NCBI RefSeq assembly: GCF_014621695.1
Contig: NZ_CP061281.1
Location: 4,836,001 to 4,900,000, forward strand
DNA length: 64,000 nt
Source of the DNA: Streptomyces xanthii
GTDB lineage: Bacteria; Actinomycetota; Actinomycetes; Streptomycetales; Streptomycetaceae
Direction of reading: 5' to 3'
This document shows, piece by piece, positions 39,651 to 48,702 of this stretch. The notes beneath the pieces were generated by a model, which had not been told where the DNA came from, made no database searches, and worked only from the letters and a program-made list of their open reading frames with translations. A program made the translations under genes and the position numbers. Each line of letters begins with the position of its first letter. Within the stretch, counting starts at the first letter, position 1.

Positions 39651-42600
39651 ATGGCGGCGCAGGAGCGGCGGCGGTCGCGCGGGGAGCTGATCCGGCAGCG
39701 TACCCAGGCGCAGTTCGTGGGACGGCGGGCGCAGCTCTCGCTGTTCAGTGACAACCTCGCCAAGGACCCGCTCTCGGAGAGCGACCCCGCGGATTTCCTG
39801 TTCTGCGTCCATGGGCTCGGCGGGGTGGGGAAGTCGACGCTGCTGCGGCAGTGGCGGGAGGCCGCGCAGCGGGCCGGGGCGCTGACGGCGGTGGTCGACG
39901 AGAACGACGTGCACGGGGTGCCGCAGGCGCTCACGGAGCTGGCGCGGCAGATCGCCCGTGAGGCCGGGGTGCTGAAGGGGTTCGACCGGGCCGTCGAGCA
40001 GTTCGAGCAGCAGGCGCGGGAGCAGGCGGCCGCGGGAGAGGAGCCGGCGGACGGAGCCGGTGGAGCCTCGCTGTCGAGCCGGGTGGTGGCACAGGCCACG
40101 TTCGGGGCGCTGTCGTTCGTCCCCGGGGCCGGGGCGGTGACCTCGTTGGCGAACCCCGACACCGCGGCGCTGGGAATCGACCGGCTGCGGGAGAGCGCCC
40201 GGGGCCGTGGCCGGCGCGGGATGGCCGCCGATGCGAGCGGGCTGTCCCGCGCGTTCGTCACGGAGCTGGAGCGGCTGTGCCGGCAGCACCGCTGGGTCGT
40301 GCTGTTCTTCGACACGTGGGAGCAGACCGGGCGCCATCTGGACGCGTGGGTACGGGACCTGGTGCAGGACGCGTTCGGGCCGCTGCCGGTGAACGTGATG
40401 GTGGTGCTCGCGGGGCGGGAGGAGCTGTCCGAGCGGGACTGGGCTCCGCTGCGGCACCTCGTGAACGACCTGCCCCTCGAGGTGTTCAGCGAGGACGAGA
40501 CGCGGGCCCTGCTCGCGGCGCGCGGAGTGTCCGACCCGGCCCGGGTCGACGCGGTGTACCAGCTGTCCCTGGGGCTGCCGCTGCTCGTGGAACTGCTGGC
40601 GCTGACCCCACCCGAGCAGACCGACGCCGGCGGTCGGGCGCACGCCGCCGGGGGGTCGGTGAACGGCGGGGGGCTGGTGGACGGCGGGGACGCGATCGAG
40701 GCCGTCGTGAAGCGTTTCGTGCGGTGGATCAGCGACGCCGACCAGCAGAAGACGGTGCTGGCCTGTGCGCTGGCTCCACAGCTGAACGAGGACGTGTTCG
40801 CCGCCGTCGCGCCCGAGGAAGGGCGGCACCTGTGGGGATGGCTGAACGAGCAGCCGTTCGTCAGCGGCCACGGGGACTTCAAGCAGTACCACGAGGTGGT
40901 GCGCGCCGGCATGGTGCGCCGGCAGCGCCTGGAGTCGCCGCAGCGCTGGACGGCGGCGCATCTGCGGCTCGCCGAGGCGCAGGCGGGATGGCGGGCCGCG
41001 ATCGAAAGCCGGCTCCCGGCCGACGGGCTGTGGCAGGACGCCCGGTGGCGGCGGCACCGGATGGCCGAGGAGTACCACCGGATGTGCGCCGACCCGGTCG
41101 CCGGGCTGGAGGGCGCACTCGAACTCACGGTGCACGCGGCGGGCCGGACCGCGGCGATGCTGCAGGAGTGGGTCGACACGTGGGAGCAGGCGGCCCGGGA
41201 CACCGATGACCGCGACCTGCGGGCGTGGGCGGCGCGGCTGCGTACCGCCGACTCCGAACTCGCCGTGCTCGACATGCTGCTGGCGCGCGGCGTGCTGGCG
41301 TCCGAGGTGGCCTCCTGGGCCCGCGTCCACCGCTGCCGGCAGCTCTTCTACGCCGACCGGGACGACGAGGTGCTCGCCGCGCTCGACCGCGAACTGGACC
41401 GCGTGGAGACACCCACCGACGTTCGGCGGCACGCCCTCGCGACCCGCGGTGCCCTGCACGCCTGGCAGGGGCGTCATGACCAGGGGATCGCCGACCTGAC
41501 CGCCTCGCTCGACCTCTCACCCACGTACTGGGCGCTCGCGTGGCGCGGCGAGGCCCACCGGCTCGCGGGCCACTACGAGGAGGCCGTCGCGGACCTCACG
41601 GCGGCGATCGAGCGGGACCCGGCCGACGCGTGGGCGTTCACGAACCGCGGTGATGCCCACCAGGACGCGGGCCGGCACGACGAGGCGGTCGCCGACCTGA
41701 CCACCGCGATCGACCTGATGCCGGGCGAGGCGCTCCTCTTCGAGGCGCGCGGCGAGGCCCACCGGGACGCGGGCCGCCTGGACGATGCCATCGCCGACCT
41801 GACCACCGCGATCGAACTCGACCCCCGCAACGCGTCGTTCAGGATCACTCGTGGCGAGATGCACTGGCTGGCCGACCGCTACGACGCCGCCGTGCGTGAC
41901 CAGACCGCCGCTCTGGAGATCGACCCGGCGAATGCCCGGGCGCTGGCCGTGCGGGGGACCGTCCTCCGGCAGACCGGCCACCTGGACGAGGCGATCACCG
42001 ATCTCTCTGCCGCGCTGGCTCTCGCGCCGACGAAAGAACGGATCCTGGCCGAGCTGGGAGCCGTACATCAGGCCGCCGAGCGGTGGGACGAGGCTGTGGC
42101 ACACTTCACCGCCGCGCTGGAGCTCTCGCCCGACTACGCCTGGGCCCTTGCCAGGAGAGGCCTCGTCCACCGGTCGGCAGGGCGACTCGAGGACGCGGTC
42201 GCGGACCTCACCGCCGCGCTCGACGTCAGGCCCGACTACGCCTGGGCTCTGGAGGAGCGCGGCAGCACCCATCGTCAGGCGGGTCGGTACGACGCGGCCG
42301 TCGCCGACTTCGACGCCGCGCACGCTCTCGTTCCCGACGATCCCGACGTCCTGGCAGGGCGCGGCTTCGCCCACCGGCTGGCCGGCCGCTACGAGGCCGC
42401 GGTACGGGACCTCACGGCGGCCCTCGCCCTCGCCCCCGACTACGGCTGGGCCCTGGCCCTGCGCGGCAACACCCACCGGATGACGGGGAACTACGACGCC
42501 GCGGTGCGTGACCGCACGGCCGTGTTGGCCCTCGACCCCCCTGACCGCGCGGAGGCCCTCGCCCTGCGCGGCGAGGCGTACCGGCTCGCGGGCCGGCTCG

Positions 42601-43178
42601 ACAGCGCGATCGCGGACTTCGACGCCTCCCTCGCGATCGACCCGGACGAGTCCTGGGTCCTGGCATCCCGCGGACAGGCCCACCATCTGGCAGGCAGGAC
42701 CGAGGAGGCGTTCAGGGACCTGGACGCCGCCCTCGCGATGAGTCCCGAAGAGGGCTGGGTGGTTCGGGAGCGCGGCCGCTGTCTGCGTCAGGCGGGACAC
42801 CATGAGCGCGCACGCGAGGACTTCGAACGAGCGACAGGACTGGAGGGCGTCGAGGAGTACGAGGCGCAGTTCGAACTGCTGCTGCTCGACACGCTGATGC
42901 ACGGATTCGTCGCATGCGAGACACGGTGGCGCGAACTGCTCCGCACTCCCGTGGACGACGAGGACTGGGGCAAGGTCTTCGGCCTGCTCAGGGCGCTCCT
43001 CCTCGAACCGGACCGCACGGTCGAGGACGCCGCCGCGGCGTTCCGGCGGACAGCCCCCGACGGCGAGATCGTCACCTACACGCTCGTGACCCTGTCCGAG
43101 CTCGCCGCGGCGGACGGTCCGACCGCCCGGCGCGCTGGGCGCTGCCGCGAGATCGTCGCGGAGTGGACCGCCGTGTGA
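39651..43178 (+). CDS. STAND-like NTPase with C-terminal TPR array
   Basis: An 1175-aa protein. The N-terminal NTPase has FVGRRAQLSLF, Walker A FCVHGLGGVGKSTLLRQW (about residues 50-65) and Walker B-like WVVLFFDTWEQT (about 213-222), then GREELSERDW. After a helical middle part, residues about 620-1065 are about thirteen 34-residue TPR units (form A-RG-AHR-AGRYDEAVADLTAAL-L-PDYAWAL). This domain order is that of STAND signalling/defence ATPases, in which the repeats sense a ligand and release the NTPase. No nuclease or TIR effector is fused. ATG 39651 chosen (gagggg 7 nt upstream). Confidence 0.85.
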   Translation: MAAQERRRSRGELIRQRTQAQFVGRRAQLSLFSDNLAKDPLSESDPADFLFCVHGLGGVGKSTLLRQWREAAQRAGALTAVVDENDVHGVPQALTELARQIAREAGVLKGFDRAVEQFEQQAREQAAAGEEPADGAGGASLSSRVVAQATFGALSFVPGAGAVTSLANPDTAALGIDRLRESARGRGRRGMAADASGLSRAFVTELERLCRQHRWVVLFFDTWEQTGRHLDAWVRDLVQDAFGPLPVNVMVVLAGREELSERDWAPLRHLVNDLPLEVFSEDETRALLAARGVSDPARVDAVYQLSLGLPLLVELLALTPPEQTDAGGRAHAAGGSVNGGGLVDGGDAIEAVVKRFVRWISDADQQKTVLACALAPQLNEDVFAAVAPEEGRHLWGWLNEQPFVSGHGDFKQYHEVVRAGMVRRQRLESPQRWTAAHLRLAEAQAGWRAAIESRLPADGLWQDARWRRHRMAEEYHRMCADPVAGLEGALELTVHAAGRTAAMLQEWVDTWEQAARDTDDRDLRAWAARLRTADSELAVLDMLLARGVLASEVASWARVHRCRQLFYADRDDEVLAALDRELDRVETPTDVRRHALATRGALHAWQGRHDQGIADLTASLDLSPTYWALAWRGEAHRLAGHYEEAVADLTAAIERDPADAWAFTNRGDAHQDAGRHDEAVADLTTAIDLMPGEALLFEARGEAHRDAGRLDDAIADLTTAIELDPRNASFRITRGEMHWLADRYDAAVRDQTAALEIDPANARALAVRGTVLRQTGHLDEAITDLSAALALAPTKERILAELGAVHQAAERWDEAVAHFTAALELSPDYAWALARRGLVHRSAGRLEDAVADLTAALDVRPDYAWALEERGSTHRQAGRYDAAVADFDAAHALVPDDPDVLAGRGFAHRLAGRYEAAVRDLTAALALAPDYGWALALRGNTHRMTGNYDAAVRDRTAVLALDPPDRAEALALRGEAYRLAGRLDSAIADFDASLAIDPDESWVLASRGQAHHLAGRTEEAFRDLDAALAMSPEEGWVVRERGRCLRQAGHHERAREDFERATGLEGVEEYEAQFELLLLDTLMHGFVACETRWRELLRTPVDDEDWGKVFGLLRALLLEPDRTVEDAAAAFRRTAPDGEIVTYTLVTLSELAAADGPTARRAGRCREIVAEWTAV

Positions 43179-43290
43179 CGCGCAGAAGGCGAGGGCGAGC
43201 CCGCATCCGCGCTGCCGCAACGGCCGGTTCCGTCGACCTCGCCCGACGGACGCCGGACGACCGGGTTCCTCCCACCCGTGCTGAGGGAGG

Positions 43291-43716
43291 TCAGTCGTCC
43301 ATCGCCGTCGTTGCCACGTACCCCACCGGCGCCGACAGGAACAGGAACACCCAGTCCCGGTCCTGCGCCTCCATCTTGAAGACCTTCGCCGCCTCGCTCG
43401 TGTGCTCGGTCAGGAGGGTCCAGGCGTCGCTGAAGTCGCCGCCGAGCGGGGTGACGGCGATCAGGCTGATGCCGAGCAGCGTGCCCAGGTACGTGCCGAG
43501 CGGGGCGGCGATCGCGCAGGTCAGGCCGACCGTCTGACTGCCCTTGCTCTGACTGCCCGCCGCGGCCCCGGTGATCCCGGCGATCAGCAGGGCGCCCCAG
43601 GTGATCAGCTCCCCCTGGTCCTTGACGACGTACGCCCACGCCACGGAGAGCGCGATCGTCAGTCCGAGCACGATGAGTACGCCGGTGCCCTCGGTGTCGT
43701 TCGCCGACTCGCTCAT
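43291..43716 (-). CDS. Hypothetical membrane protein, 141 aa
   Basis: Three hydrophobic segments (GVLIVLGLTIALSVAWAYVV; LITWGALLIAGITGAAAG; PLGTYLGTLLGISLIAVTPL), so a small polytopic membrane protein; a C-terminal WVFLFLSAPVGYVATTAM is a possible fourth. No family recognised. ATG 43716 follows gaggggga. It is convergent with the STAND gene and divergent from the P-loop kinase gene at 43950. Confidence 0.72.
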   Translation of the reverse strand: MSESANDTEGTGVLIVLGLTIALSVAWAYVVKDQGELITWGALLIAGITGAAAGSQSKGSQTVGLTCAIAAPLGTYLGTLLGISLIAVTPLGGDFSDAWTLLTEHTSEAAKVFKMEAQDRDWVFLFLSAPVGYVATTAMDD

Positions 43717-43949
43717 CCCGTCCCCCTCGCGATGCGCCCGCACGCCAAAGCCCCGCGCCTGTTTCATGGTGACGGTCAGTCAGCTTCTTGAACAGAGCGC
43801 GATCCGGACCTCGGTGCGGAGGGAGTCGCGTGGTCGAACTCGACGGTGGGGTGAGGAAGTCGAGGAAGCGGCCACTGTCGATCATGGTCAACTGTCAGGG
43901 CAGGGGCGCGCTTAAGGTGACCGTGCGGCGGCAGAGAGGGGTGTGGGGG

Positions 43950-44495
43950 ATGGGTCCGGCAGAGGTGTTGCTCATCGGTGGTCGTGCCGGGGTCGGGAAG
44001 ACGACCGTGGGGTGGGAGGTGTCGGCGCTGCTGCGGGGGGCCTCCGTGCCGCACTGTGTGATCGAGGGGGACTTCATGGCGCAGGTGCACCCCGCCCCCG
44101 AAGGGGACCCGCGGCGCAGGAGGATCGCCGAGCGGAATCTCGCGGCGCTGTGGGCGAACTACGCCGAGCTCGGGTACCGCCGCCTCGTCTACACGCACAC
44201 CGTGAGCGTGCTCGCTGAGGGCGAGGACATGTTCCGGCGCGTGATGGGCGACGAGGTCAGGGTCGTACGGGTGCTGCTCACCGCGTCGGACGAGACGGCC
44301 CGGGCCCGCCTCGCGGGGCGGGAGATCGGCTCCGAACTGGAGGACGAGCTGAGGAGCAGCGCGCGCAAGGCGCGGCTGCTGGACGAGCAGGCGCCCGCGG
44401 ACACGGTGCGGGTGGCGACCGACGGGCGGTCCGTGGGCGACATCGCCCGGGAGGTGGTGGGGGCCGCCAAGTGGCGGGATAGTTACGGAAGTTAG
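43950..44495 (+). CDS. AAA/P-loop kinase-like protein
   Basis: A 181-aa nucleotide-binding protein: MGPAEVLLIGGRAGVGKTTV has Walker A GGRAGVGKTT, and CVIEGDFMAQVHPAP resembles the substrate loop of small kinases; LLTASDETARARLAGREIG follows. It belongs to the wide adenylate/shikimate-like kinase class; substrate unknown. ATG 43950 has a gagagggg site about 9 nt upstream; longer frames are not coding-like. After it comes a 239-bp gap. Confidence 0.82.
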   Translation: MGPAEVLLIGGRAGVGKTTVGWEVSALLRGASVPHCVIEGDFMAQVHPAPEGDPRRRRIAERNLAALWANYAELGYRRLVYTHTVSVLAEGEDMFRRVMGDEVRVVRVLLTASDETARARLAGREIGSELEDELRSSARKARLLDEQAPADTVRVATDGRSVGDIAREVVGAAKWRDSYGS

Positions 44496-44734
44496 TGGAC
44501 TTCCCTGGCGGTGCTGTCCGACGCGGCAGGGCGGGTGCCCGGCGGGGGCGGCCTGCCGAGCGAGCGGGCGGGCGACGGTGTCCGCCCTTGCTCCGCGGCG
44601 CCGGCTCTGCCGAGACGGGTCCGTGGGATCCAGCCGATGCGGCACGTTCCGTGACGACCAGGGGGCGCCCGGTCGGCGGACCGGCCGTAGCGGGCGGGGC
44701 GCGGCAGCCGGAACCGACCGGCGGGCCGGGCGGG
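44496..44734. other. Non-coding gap after kinase-like gene
   Basis: No gene, hairpin or clear regulatory element was recognised here. It separates two 3' ends, so convergent termination is expected, but no strong stem was found. Confidence 0.4.
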
Positions 44735-45349
44735 TCACTTCCGCAGGGGGAGCGCCTCGTCGATTGTGGGGACGGCGAGGTGGCCGGACTCCAGTGCCTT
44801 GTAGACGTGGTCGACCGGCAGGTATCGGCCCTGCTGGATTGTAGGCGTGATGGTGTCGATCGTGCCGATCTCGCTGAGACGAAACACGGTCCACGGCCGC
44901 CGCGTCTCCTCCAACGTCGATCCGTCACGGATGATCTCCAGGGTTGACGGGGGCGTGTCGCGTGTTCCCGGCACCTCTTGATGGATGGTGTCCACCGCGT
45001 CGACATCGAAGACCACGCTTGGGCAGCCTCGCCGGTACATCACCAGGAGGCGGGGACGGGCCAGAGCCACGTGCTTGCTGTCGAGCGGGCACAGATGGAC
45101 GCCGTGTTCCGCGAGTTCCTCGCGGGCCAGGTCGTTCGTGGGCACCACCACCGCGTGCCGGTGCAGTGAGCGGAACCAGCGCAGTGCCGGCTCTTCCTCT
45201 CACACGCACTTGCCGCGATTGCGGTGCGTCGGCTCCGAGAGGAGGCCGCGTAGTGCCAGTTGCTCGGTACTACGAGGTGAACGGCCCAGCATCGAGGCGA
45301 AGTCAGCCCTGCCGATGACCTCGGTCAGACCCTCGAACCACGACGGCAT
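44735..45349 (-). pseudogene. Hypothetical gene interrupted by an in-frame UGA
   Basis: A strong start (ATG 45349, gggaggga about 7 nt upstream) opens a frame of 49 codons (MPSWFEGLTEVIGRADFASM) that ends at TGA 45202-45200. The same frame then continues open for 154 codons, starting EEEPALRWFRSLHRHAVVVP and ending at 44735. The downstream part has no convincing ribosome-binding site; the only initiation option is a GTG cluster at 45151. This suggests one gene of about 204 codons split by a nonsense change. Family unknown. It follows the XRE gene on the same strand by 98 bp. A sequencing error remains possible. Confidence 0.65.
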
Positions 45350-45447
45350 ACAACATCCCTCCCCGTCAGCGGAGTTGGAGTTCTTCCGGCTTCGGATCGT
45401 GAACGTAGAGGGCCCGTGGCCGGTGGTGGGCCTGCTTTCGCCGATCT

Positions 45448-45675
45448 CTACTCGCGTGAGTGAACGGCGGTGTCCTCGACGGACTCGAAGGCGATGGACA
45501 CCCTGCATTCCAGGGCCGTGGCGATCCTGGTGAGGAGCGGAAGAGTGGGTACGTCCCGGCCGTTCTCAATGCGGGATATCGCCGCCTGCCCCGTCCCGAT
45601 CAGCTGGGCCAACTCGGTCTGCGAGAGGCCGCGTTCTTGGCGCCAGCGGCGGACGAGGCTCGCCGTGTCCGTCAC
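45448..45675 (-). CDS. XRE family helix-turn-helix regulator
   Basis: A 75-aa DNA-binding protein made almost entirely of one XRE/Cro HTH: LVRRWRQERGLSQTELAQLI, then GQAAISRIENGRDVPTLPLL. The end (RVSIAFESVEDTAV) is typical of HigA/MqsA-like or small repressor types. Its GTG start overlaps the Uma2 stop by 4 bp, so the pair is coupled and it probably autoregulates that operon. Confidence 0.9.
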   Translation of the reverse strand: MTDTASLVRRWRQERGLSQTELAQLIGTGQAAISRIENGRDVPTLPLLTRIATALECRVSIAFESVEDTAVHSRE

Positions 45676-46286
45676 GCGGACGACCCCTCGCTCTCGTCGT
45701 AGCGAGGGAGGTTGTCCGTCGCGATCTTCCAGCCCTGCACGGTGATCGTGTCCCCGAACACGAAGTGCTGGGTGTTGTCGTAGGCGGCCGTTCCCGTTCG
45801 GTTCGTCGGGGCCCAGTGGTGGACGGCCGTGCCGTCGCGCGGGTCGACGATCAAGTAGTCCGGGATGCCCATGAGCGGGTAGTCGCGAAGCTTGCCCTCG
45901 TAGTCGTTCGCGGGGTTGGAACGGGAGACGATTTCGATGATCAGGTGGCAGTCGTGCGGGGGCAGGGCGTCGGCTGCCGTCGGTTCGAAGTCCGCGTTGA
46001 CCACGACGAGGTCGGGGACCCGCAGGATGCCCAGGGCCGGATCCTCCAGGTCGGTTTCGACATAGAGGGCGAGGTCAGCCGGGAGCTGAGGCTCCAGCTG
46101 CGTGCGCAGACGATGAGCGACGCGCTGGTGGCGAGCCTTGGGGCTCATCATCATGAGGATCTGGCCCTGGCTGATCTCGGGCCAGCGCACCGCCTCGGTG
46201 TCGCTGCCGAACCCTTCGCGAAAGGTGTCGCGGAACTCGCGAAGGTGGCGGTAGATCGTCTCCTCGCTCATGACATCACCGTACAT
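45672..46286 (-). CDS. Uma2 family (DUF820) PD-(D/E)XK-like nuclease
   Basis: A 204-aa protein of the Uma2 family. Signs: QGQILMMMSPKARHQRVAHRL, VPDLVVVNADFEPTAADALP (the Asp), and LIIEIVSRSNPANDYEGKLRDY (E-x-V-S form of the E-x-K region), PDYLIVDPRDGTAVHHW. The fold is that of PD-(D/E)XK nucleases; activity in the family is unproven. ATG 46286 has gagga 7 nt upstream; ATG 46271 is an alternative. Coupled to the XRE gene (GTGA overlap), a pairing that is frequent in streptomycetes. Confidence 0.88.
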   Translation of the reverse strand: MYGDVMSEETIYRHLREFRDTFREGFGSDTEAVRWPEISQGQILMMMSPKARHQRVAHRLRTQLEPQLPADLALYVETDLEDPALGILRVPDLVVVNADFEPTAADALPPHDCHLIIEIVSRSNPANDYEGKLRDYPLMGIPDYLIVDPRDGTAVHHWAPTNRTGTAAYDNTQHFVFGDTITVQGWKIATDNLPRYDESEGSSA

Positions 46287-46389
46287 GAGTAAATCCTCAT
46301 GGGTGGGAGTCGGTCTGCAGAGCGCGGCGATGCCGATGGGGCTGAGGTGGCACCGCCGCGGTGCCGACGGCAGAGGAGGGGGCCGGGCT

Positions 46390-47439
46390 TCAGGCCCCCG
46401 CCCCCGGCGCCCCGTGACACTCCCCGTAAGCCGACCCCGACCCGCACCAGCACGCCGCCCCCGCCTCCGGCGGCCACGGTACGGCGCGGCCTCGGGCGGC
46501 GAGGGTCGTGGCGTACTGGGGGAGGAGGGTCGCGTCGTCGGGGGAGGAGGCCTCGGACGCGGCGAAGGCCTCGTAGGAGGGGACCGTGCCCGTGACGATG
46601 CCCAGGTTCCGGGTGCCGGACGCGGCGAGCTCCCGCAGCGCACCCTCTATCGACGCCAAGTGGGCTTCGTAGGAGGGGTATTCGGAGGAGAGTGCGGGGT
46701 ACGCGGCGATGAGTTCGGCGTACTCGGTCGAGGACCAGTGCAGGACCGCGACGGGGAACGGGCGGGACAGGGCCTCGCGGTACGAGCCCAACTCCGCGCG
46801 CAGGCGCGTGATCTCGGCCTGGAGGTCGGCCGGGTTGTCCGAGCCGAGGGCCCACAGGCGTTTGGGGTCGTGGAGTTCGTCGAGGGAGACGGAGGCGCGG
46901 TTCACGCGGTCCGCGAGCGCGTCCCACACGTCGTGGTCCGCGCCGAGCAGCCGGCGGACCCGGTGCCGGCCCAGGACCAGCGGATGCCGGGCGTAAGGGA
47001 CCTCGCCGGAGTCCCGCTCCGCCTCGGACACCAGCAGCGTCAGGGCCTCCGTGAACGTCTCGTGCGCCTGCTCCAGTTCGTCGTGCGCCTCCAGGGACTC
47101 CGCGATGATCACCCACGGCGCCGGGTCCTGCGGCGCGGTCGCCCGCAGGCCGGTGATGATCGCGCGGGCCTCGGCCTCGTGGCCGTACTCCCACAGGTTC
47201 GCGGCCTTCAGGGCGCGGACCAGGGAGCCGTTGTGCAGGCCTTCGGAGGACAGCAGGCCGTCGTAGAGGCCGGTCGCGCGGTCGCGGGCCTCGGCCAGTT
47301 CGTAGTGGGCCGCGGCCTGCAGGAGCAGGGGCTCGGAGTCCTCGGGGTAGAGGGACGCGGTGCGTTCCAGGCGCTCGGCTTCCGCGACGTGATCGGCGTG
47401 GTCGTTCTCGGCGGGCGTGGCAGGCGTGTCGGGGCGCAT
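46390..47439 (-). CDS. TPR-like protein with C-terminal SEC-C zinc motif
   Basis: A 349-aa cytosolic protein. The N-terminal half is helical and tetratricopeptide-like (LLLQAAAHYELAEARDRATG; WVIIAESLEAHDELEQAHET). The C-terminal end has a SEC-C zinc-binding motif, CWCGSGSAYGECHG (C-x-C-x8-C-H). Such proteins may bind ribosomes or partners like SecA; the function here is unknown. ATG 47439 is used, with no strong ribosome-binding site; GTG 47448 is possible. Divergent from the sortase gene. Confidence 0.82.
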   Translation of the reverse strand: MRPDTPATPAENDHADHVAEAERLERTASLYPEDSEPLLLQAAAHYELAEARDRATGLYDGLLSSEGLHNGSLVRALKAANLWEYGHEAEARAIITGLRATAPQDPAPWVIIAESLEAHDELEQAHETFTEALTLLVSEAERDSGEVPYARHPLVLGRHRVRRLLGADHDVWDALADRVNRASVSLDELHDPKRLWALGSDNPADLQAEITRLRAELGSYREALSRPFPVAVLHWSSTEYAELIAAYPALSSEYPSYEAHLASIEGALRELAASGTRNLGIVTGTVPSYEAFAASEASSPDDATLLPQYATTLAARGRAVPWPPEAGAACWCGSGSAYGECHGAPGAGA

Positions 47440-47593
47440 GCAGAACACGGTACTGCCGCGGGCCGGGGGAGGGGCCGATCGCCCGCCCAAGACACCTGCG
47501 ACAGACACAGGTGAGACGCCCCGCGCCCCGGCTCCGGGGTCCGCACCTCGCACGACCCTGGTGAGTTGAGGCCGCGGCGTCTACCCTGCGCGC

Positions 47594-48433
47594 GTGCTGC
47601 TGCAGCGTACGGAGGACGACCGACGCCGACCCCGGACCGTGGCCCAGGGGGCACCGCCCCGCCGGTCCCGGATGCGCCGCGCCCTGTGGAACGGGGCCGA
47701 GGGCGCCGTGACGCTCGGGCTCGTGCTCCTGCTGTTCGTCGCGCACCAGCTGTGGTGGACCAACCGGCAGGCGAAGGCGGGCGCCGAACGGCAGGTGCAG
47801 GCCCTGGAGCGGGAGTGGGAGCGGCCCGGGGAACCGCCGCCCGACACCGACGGGGCCGCGCGGTCGCCGGATCCCGCCGAGGAGTCCACGCCGCAGGGCG
47901 ACGACCCCGCCGTGGACAGCGGCCCGCGCACCCGTACCGGTACGGGCACCGGCGCCCGCGCCGCCCGCCAGACCCCCCGCTGGGACCAGGCCTACGCCGT
48001 CCTCGGCATCCCGCGCCTCGGCCTGCGCGTGCCCGTCGCGCAGGGCGTCGGCAAGGCGAGCGTGCTCAACCACGGCTACGCCGGCCACTACCCGGGCACC
48101 GCCCAGCCCGGCCAGGCCGGGAACTTCGCGCTCGCCGGGCACCGCAACACCCACGGCGAACCGTTCCGCTACATCAACCGGCTGCGCCGCGGCGACACCC
48201 TCACCGTCGAGACGAAACAGGCCACCTACACGTACGTCGTCGACAAGAGCCTCGCGCAGACCTCCGCCCGCGACGGCGGCGTCATCGCACCGGTGCCGCG
48301 CAGCCGCGTCGTGCGCGGCGCCGGATACACGGAACCCGGGTACTACATCACGCTCACCACCTGCACCCCCGAGTTCACCTCCCGGTACCGGCTCGTCGTG
48401 TGGGGCGAGCTGCGGTCCATGCGGCCCCGCTGA
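47594..48433 (+). CDS. Class E sortase
   Basis: A 279-aa membrane-bound transpeptidase that attaches LAXTG-type surface proteins to the cell wall. One N-terminal membrane helix (about 34-52, GAVTLGLVLLLFVAHQLWW) is followed by a Pro-rich linker and the sortase domain (about 130-275). The catalytic His is in FALAGHRNTHG, the Cys in TLTTCTPEF (about residue 256), and the Arg in TSRYRLVVWG. The TLTTC form and Tyr after the Cys/Arg region fit class E. The substrate motif LARTG is found in the product encoded at 55841. GTG start at 47594. Confidence 0.93.
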   Translation: MLLQRTEDDRRRPRTVAQGAPPRRSRMRRALWNGAEGAVTLGLVLLLFVAHQLWWTNRQAKAGAERQVQALEREWERPGEPPPDTDGAARSPDPAEESTPQGDDPAVDSGPRTRTGTGTGARAARQTPRWDQAYAVLGIPRLGLRVPVAQGVGKASVLNHGYAGHYPGTAQPGQAGNFALAGHRNTHGEPFRYINRLRRGDTLTVETKQATYTYVVDKSLAQTSARDGGVIAPVPRSRVVRGAGYTEPGYYITLTTCTPEFTSRYRLVVWGELRSMRPR

Positions 48434-48459
48434 ACCGTCACTGAGTAAGGTCGTCGTCC

Positions 48460-48702
48460 GTGATCAAGCGACGGCCCCATCTGCTCTGGCTCCTCGTGCC
48501 CTTCGTGCTGTACGCCGGGGCGCTCCCGCTCGCGAACCGGGTCGAGCCGGTCCTGCTCGGGGTGCCCTTCCTCTTCGTATGGCTGTTCGCGGCGACCCTG
48601 CTCACGCCCGTCGCCGTCGGGCTGACCTGGCGCGGGGACCGCAGGCTGCGCACGGAAGCGGAAGCGGAAGCGGAAACCGAAGCCGAAGGGGGCCGGCGAT
48701 GA
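48460..48702 (+). CDS. DUF3311 domain small membrane protein
   Basis: An 80-aa protein with two membrane segments (LLWLLVPFVLYAGALPLA; PVLLGVPFLFVWLFAATLLT) and the DUF3311 layout, ending in an acidic tail (EAEAEAETEAEGGRR). In many bacteria DUF3311 is encoded just before a sodium:solute symporter, as here: its TGA overlaps the symporter ATG. It is presumed to be an accessory subunit of the transporter. GTG 48460. Confidence 0.9.
   Translation: MIKRRPHLLWLLVPFVLYAGALPLANRVEPVLLGVPFLFVWLFAATLLTPVAVGLTWRGDRRLRTEAEAEAETEAEGGRR

Noticed and set aside
37959..41477. A 1172-codon minus-strand frame over the kinase, membrane-protein and STAND genes
   Set aside because: No domain; it covers three unrelated plus-strand genes with known motifs.
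45200..45202. UGA as selenocysteine codon
   Set aside because: The flanking residues (CV-x-EEE) do not resemble a redox motif and no SECIS-like hairpin was seen directly downstream.
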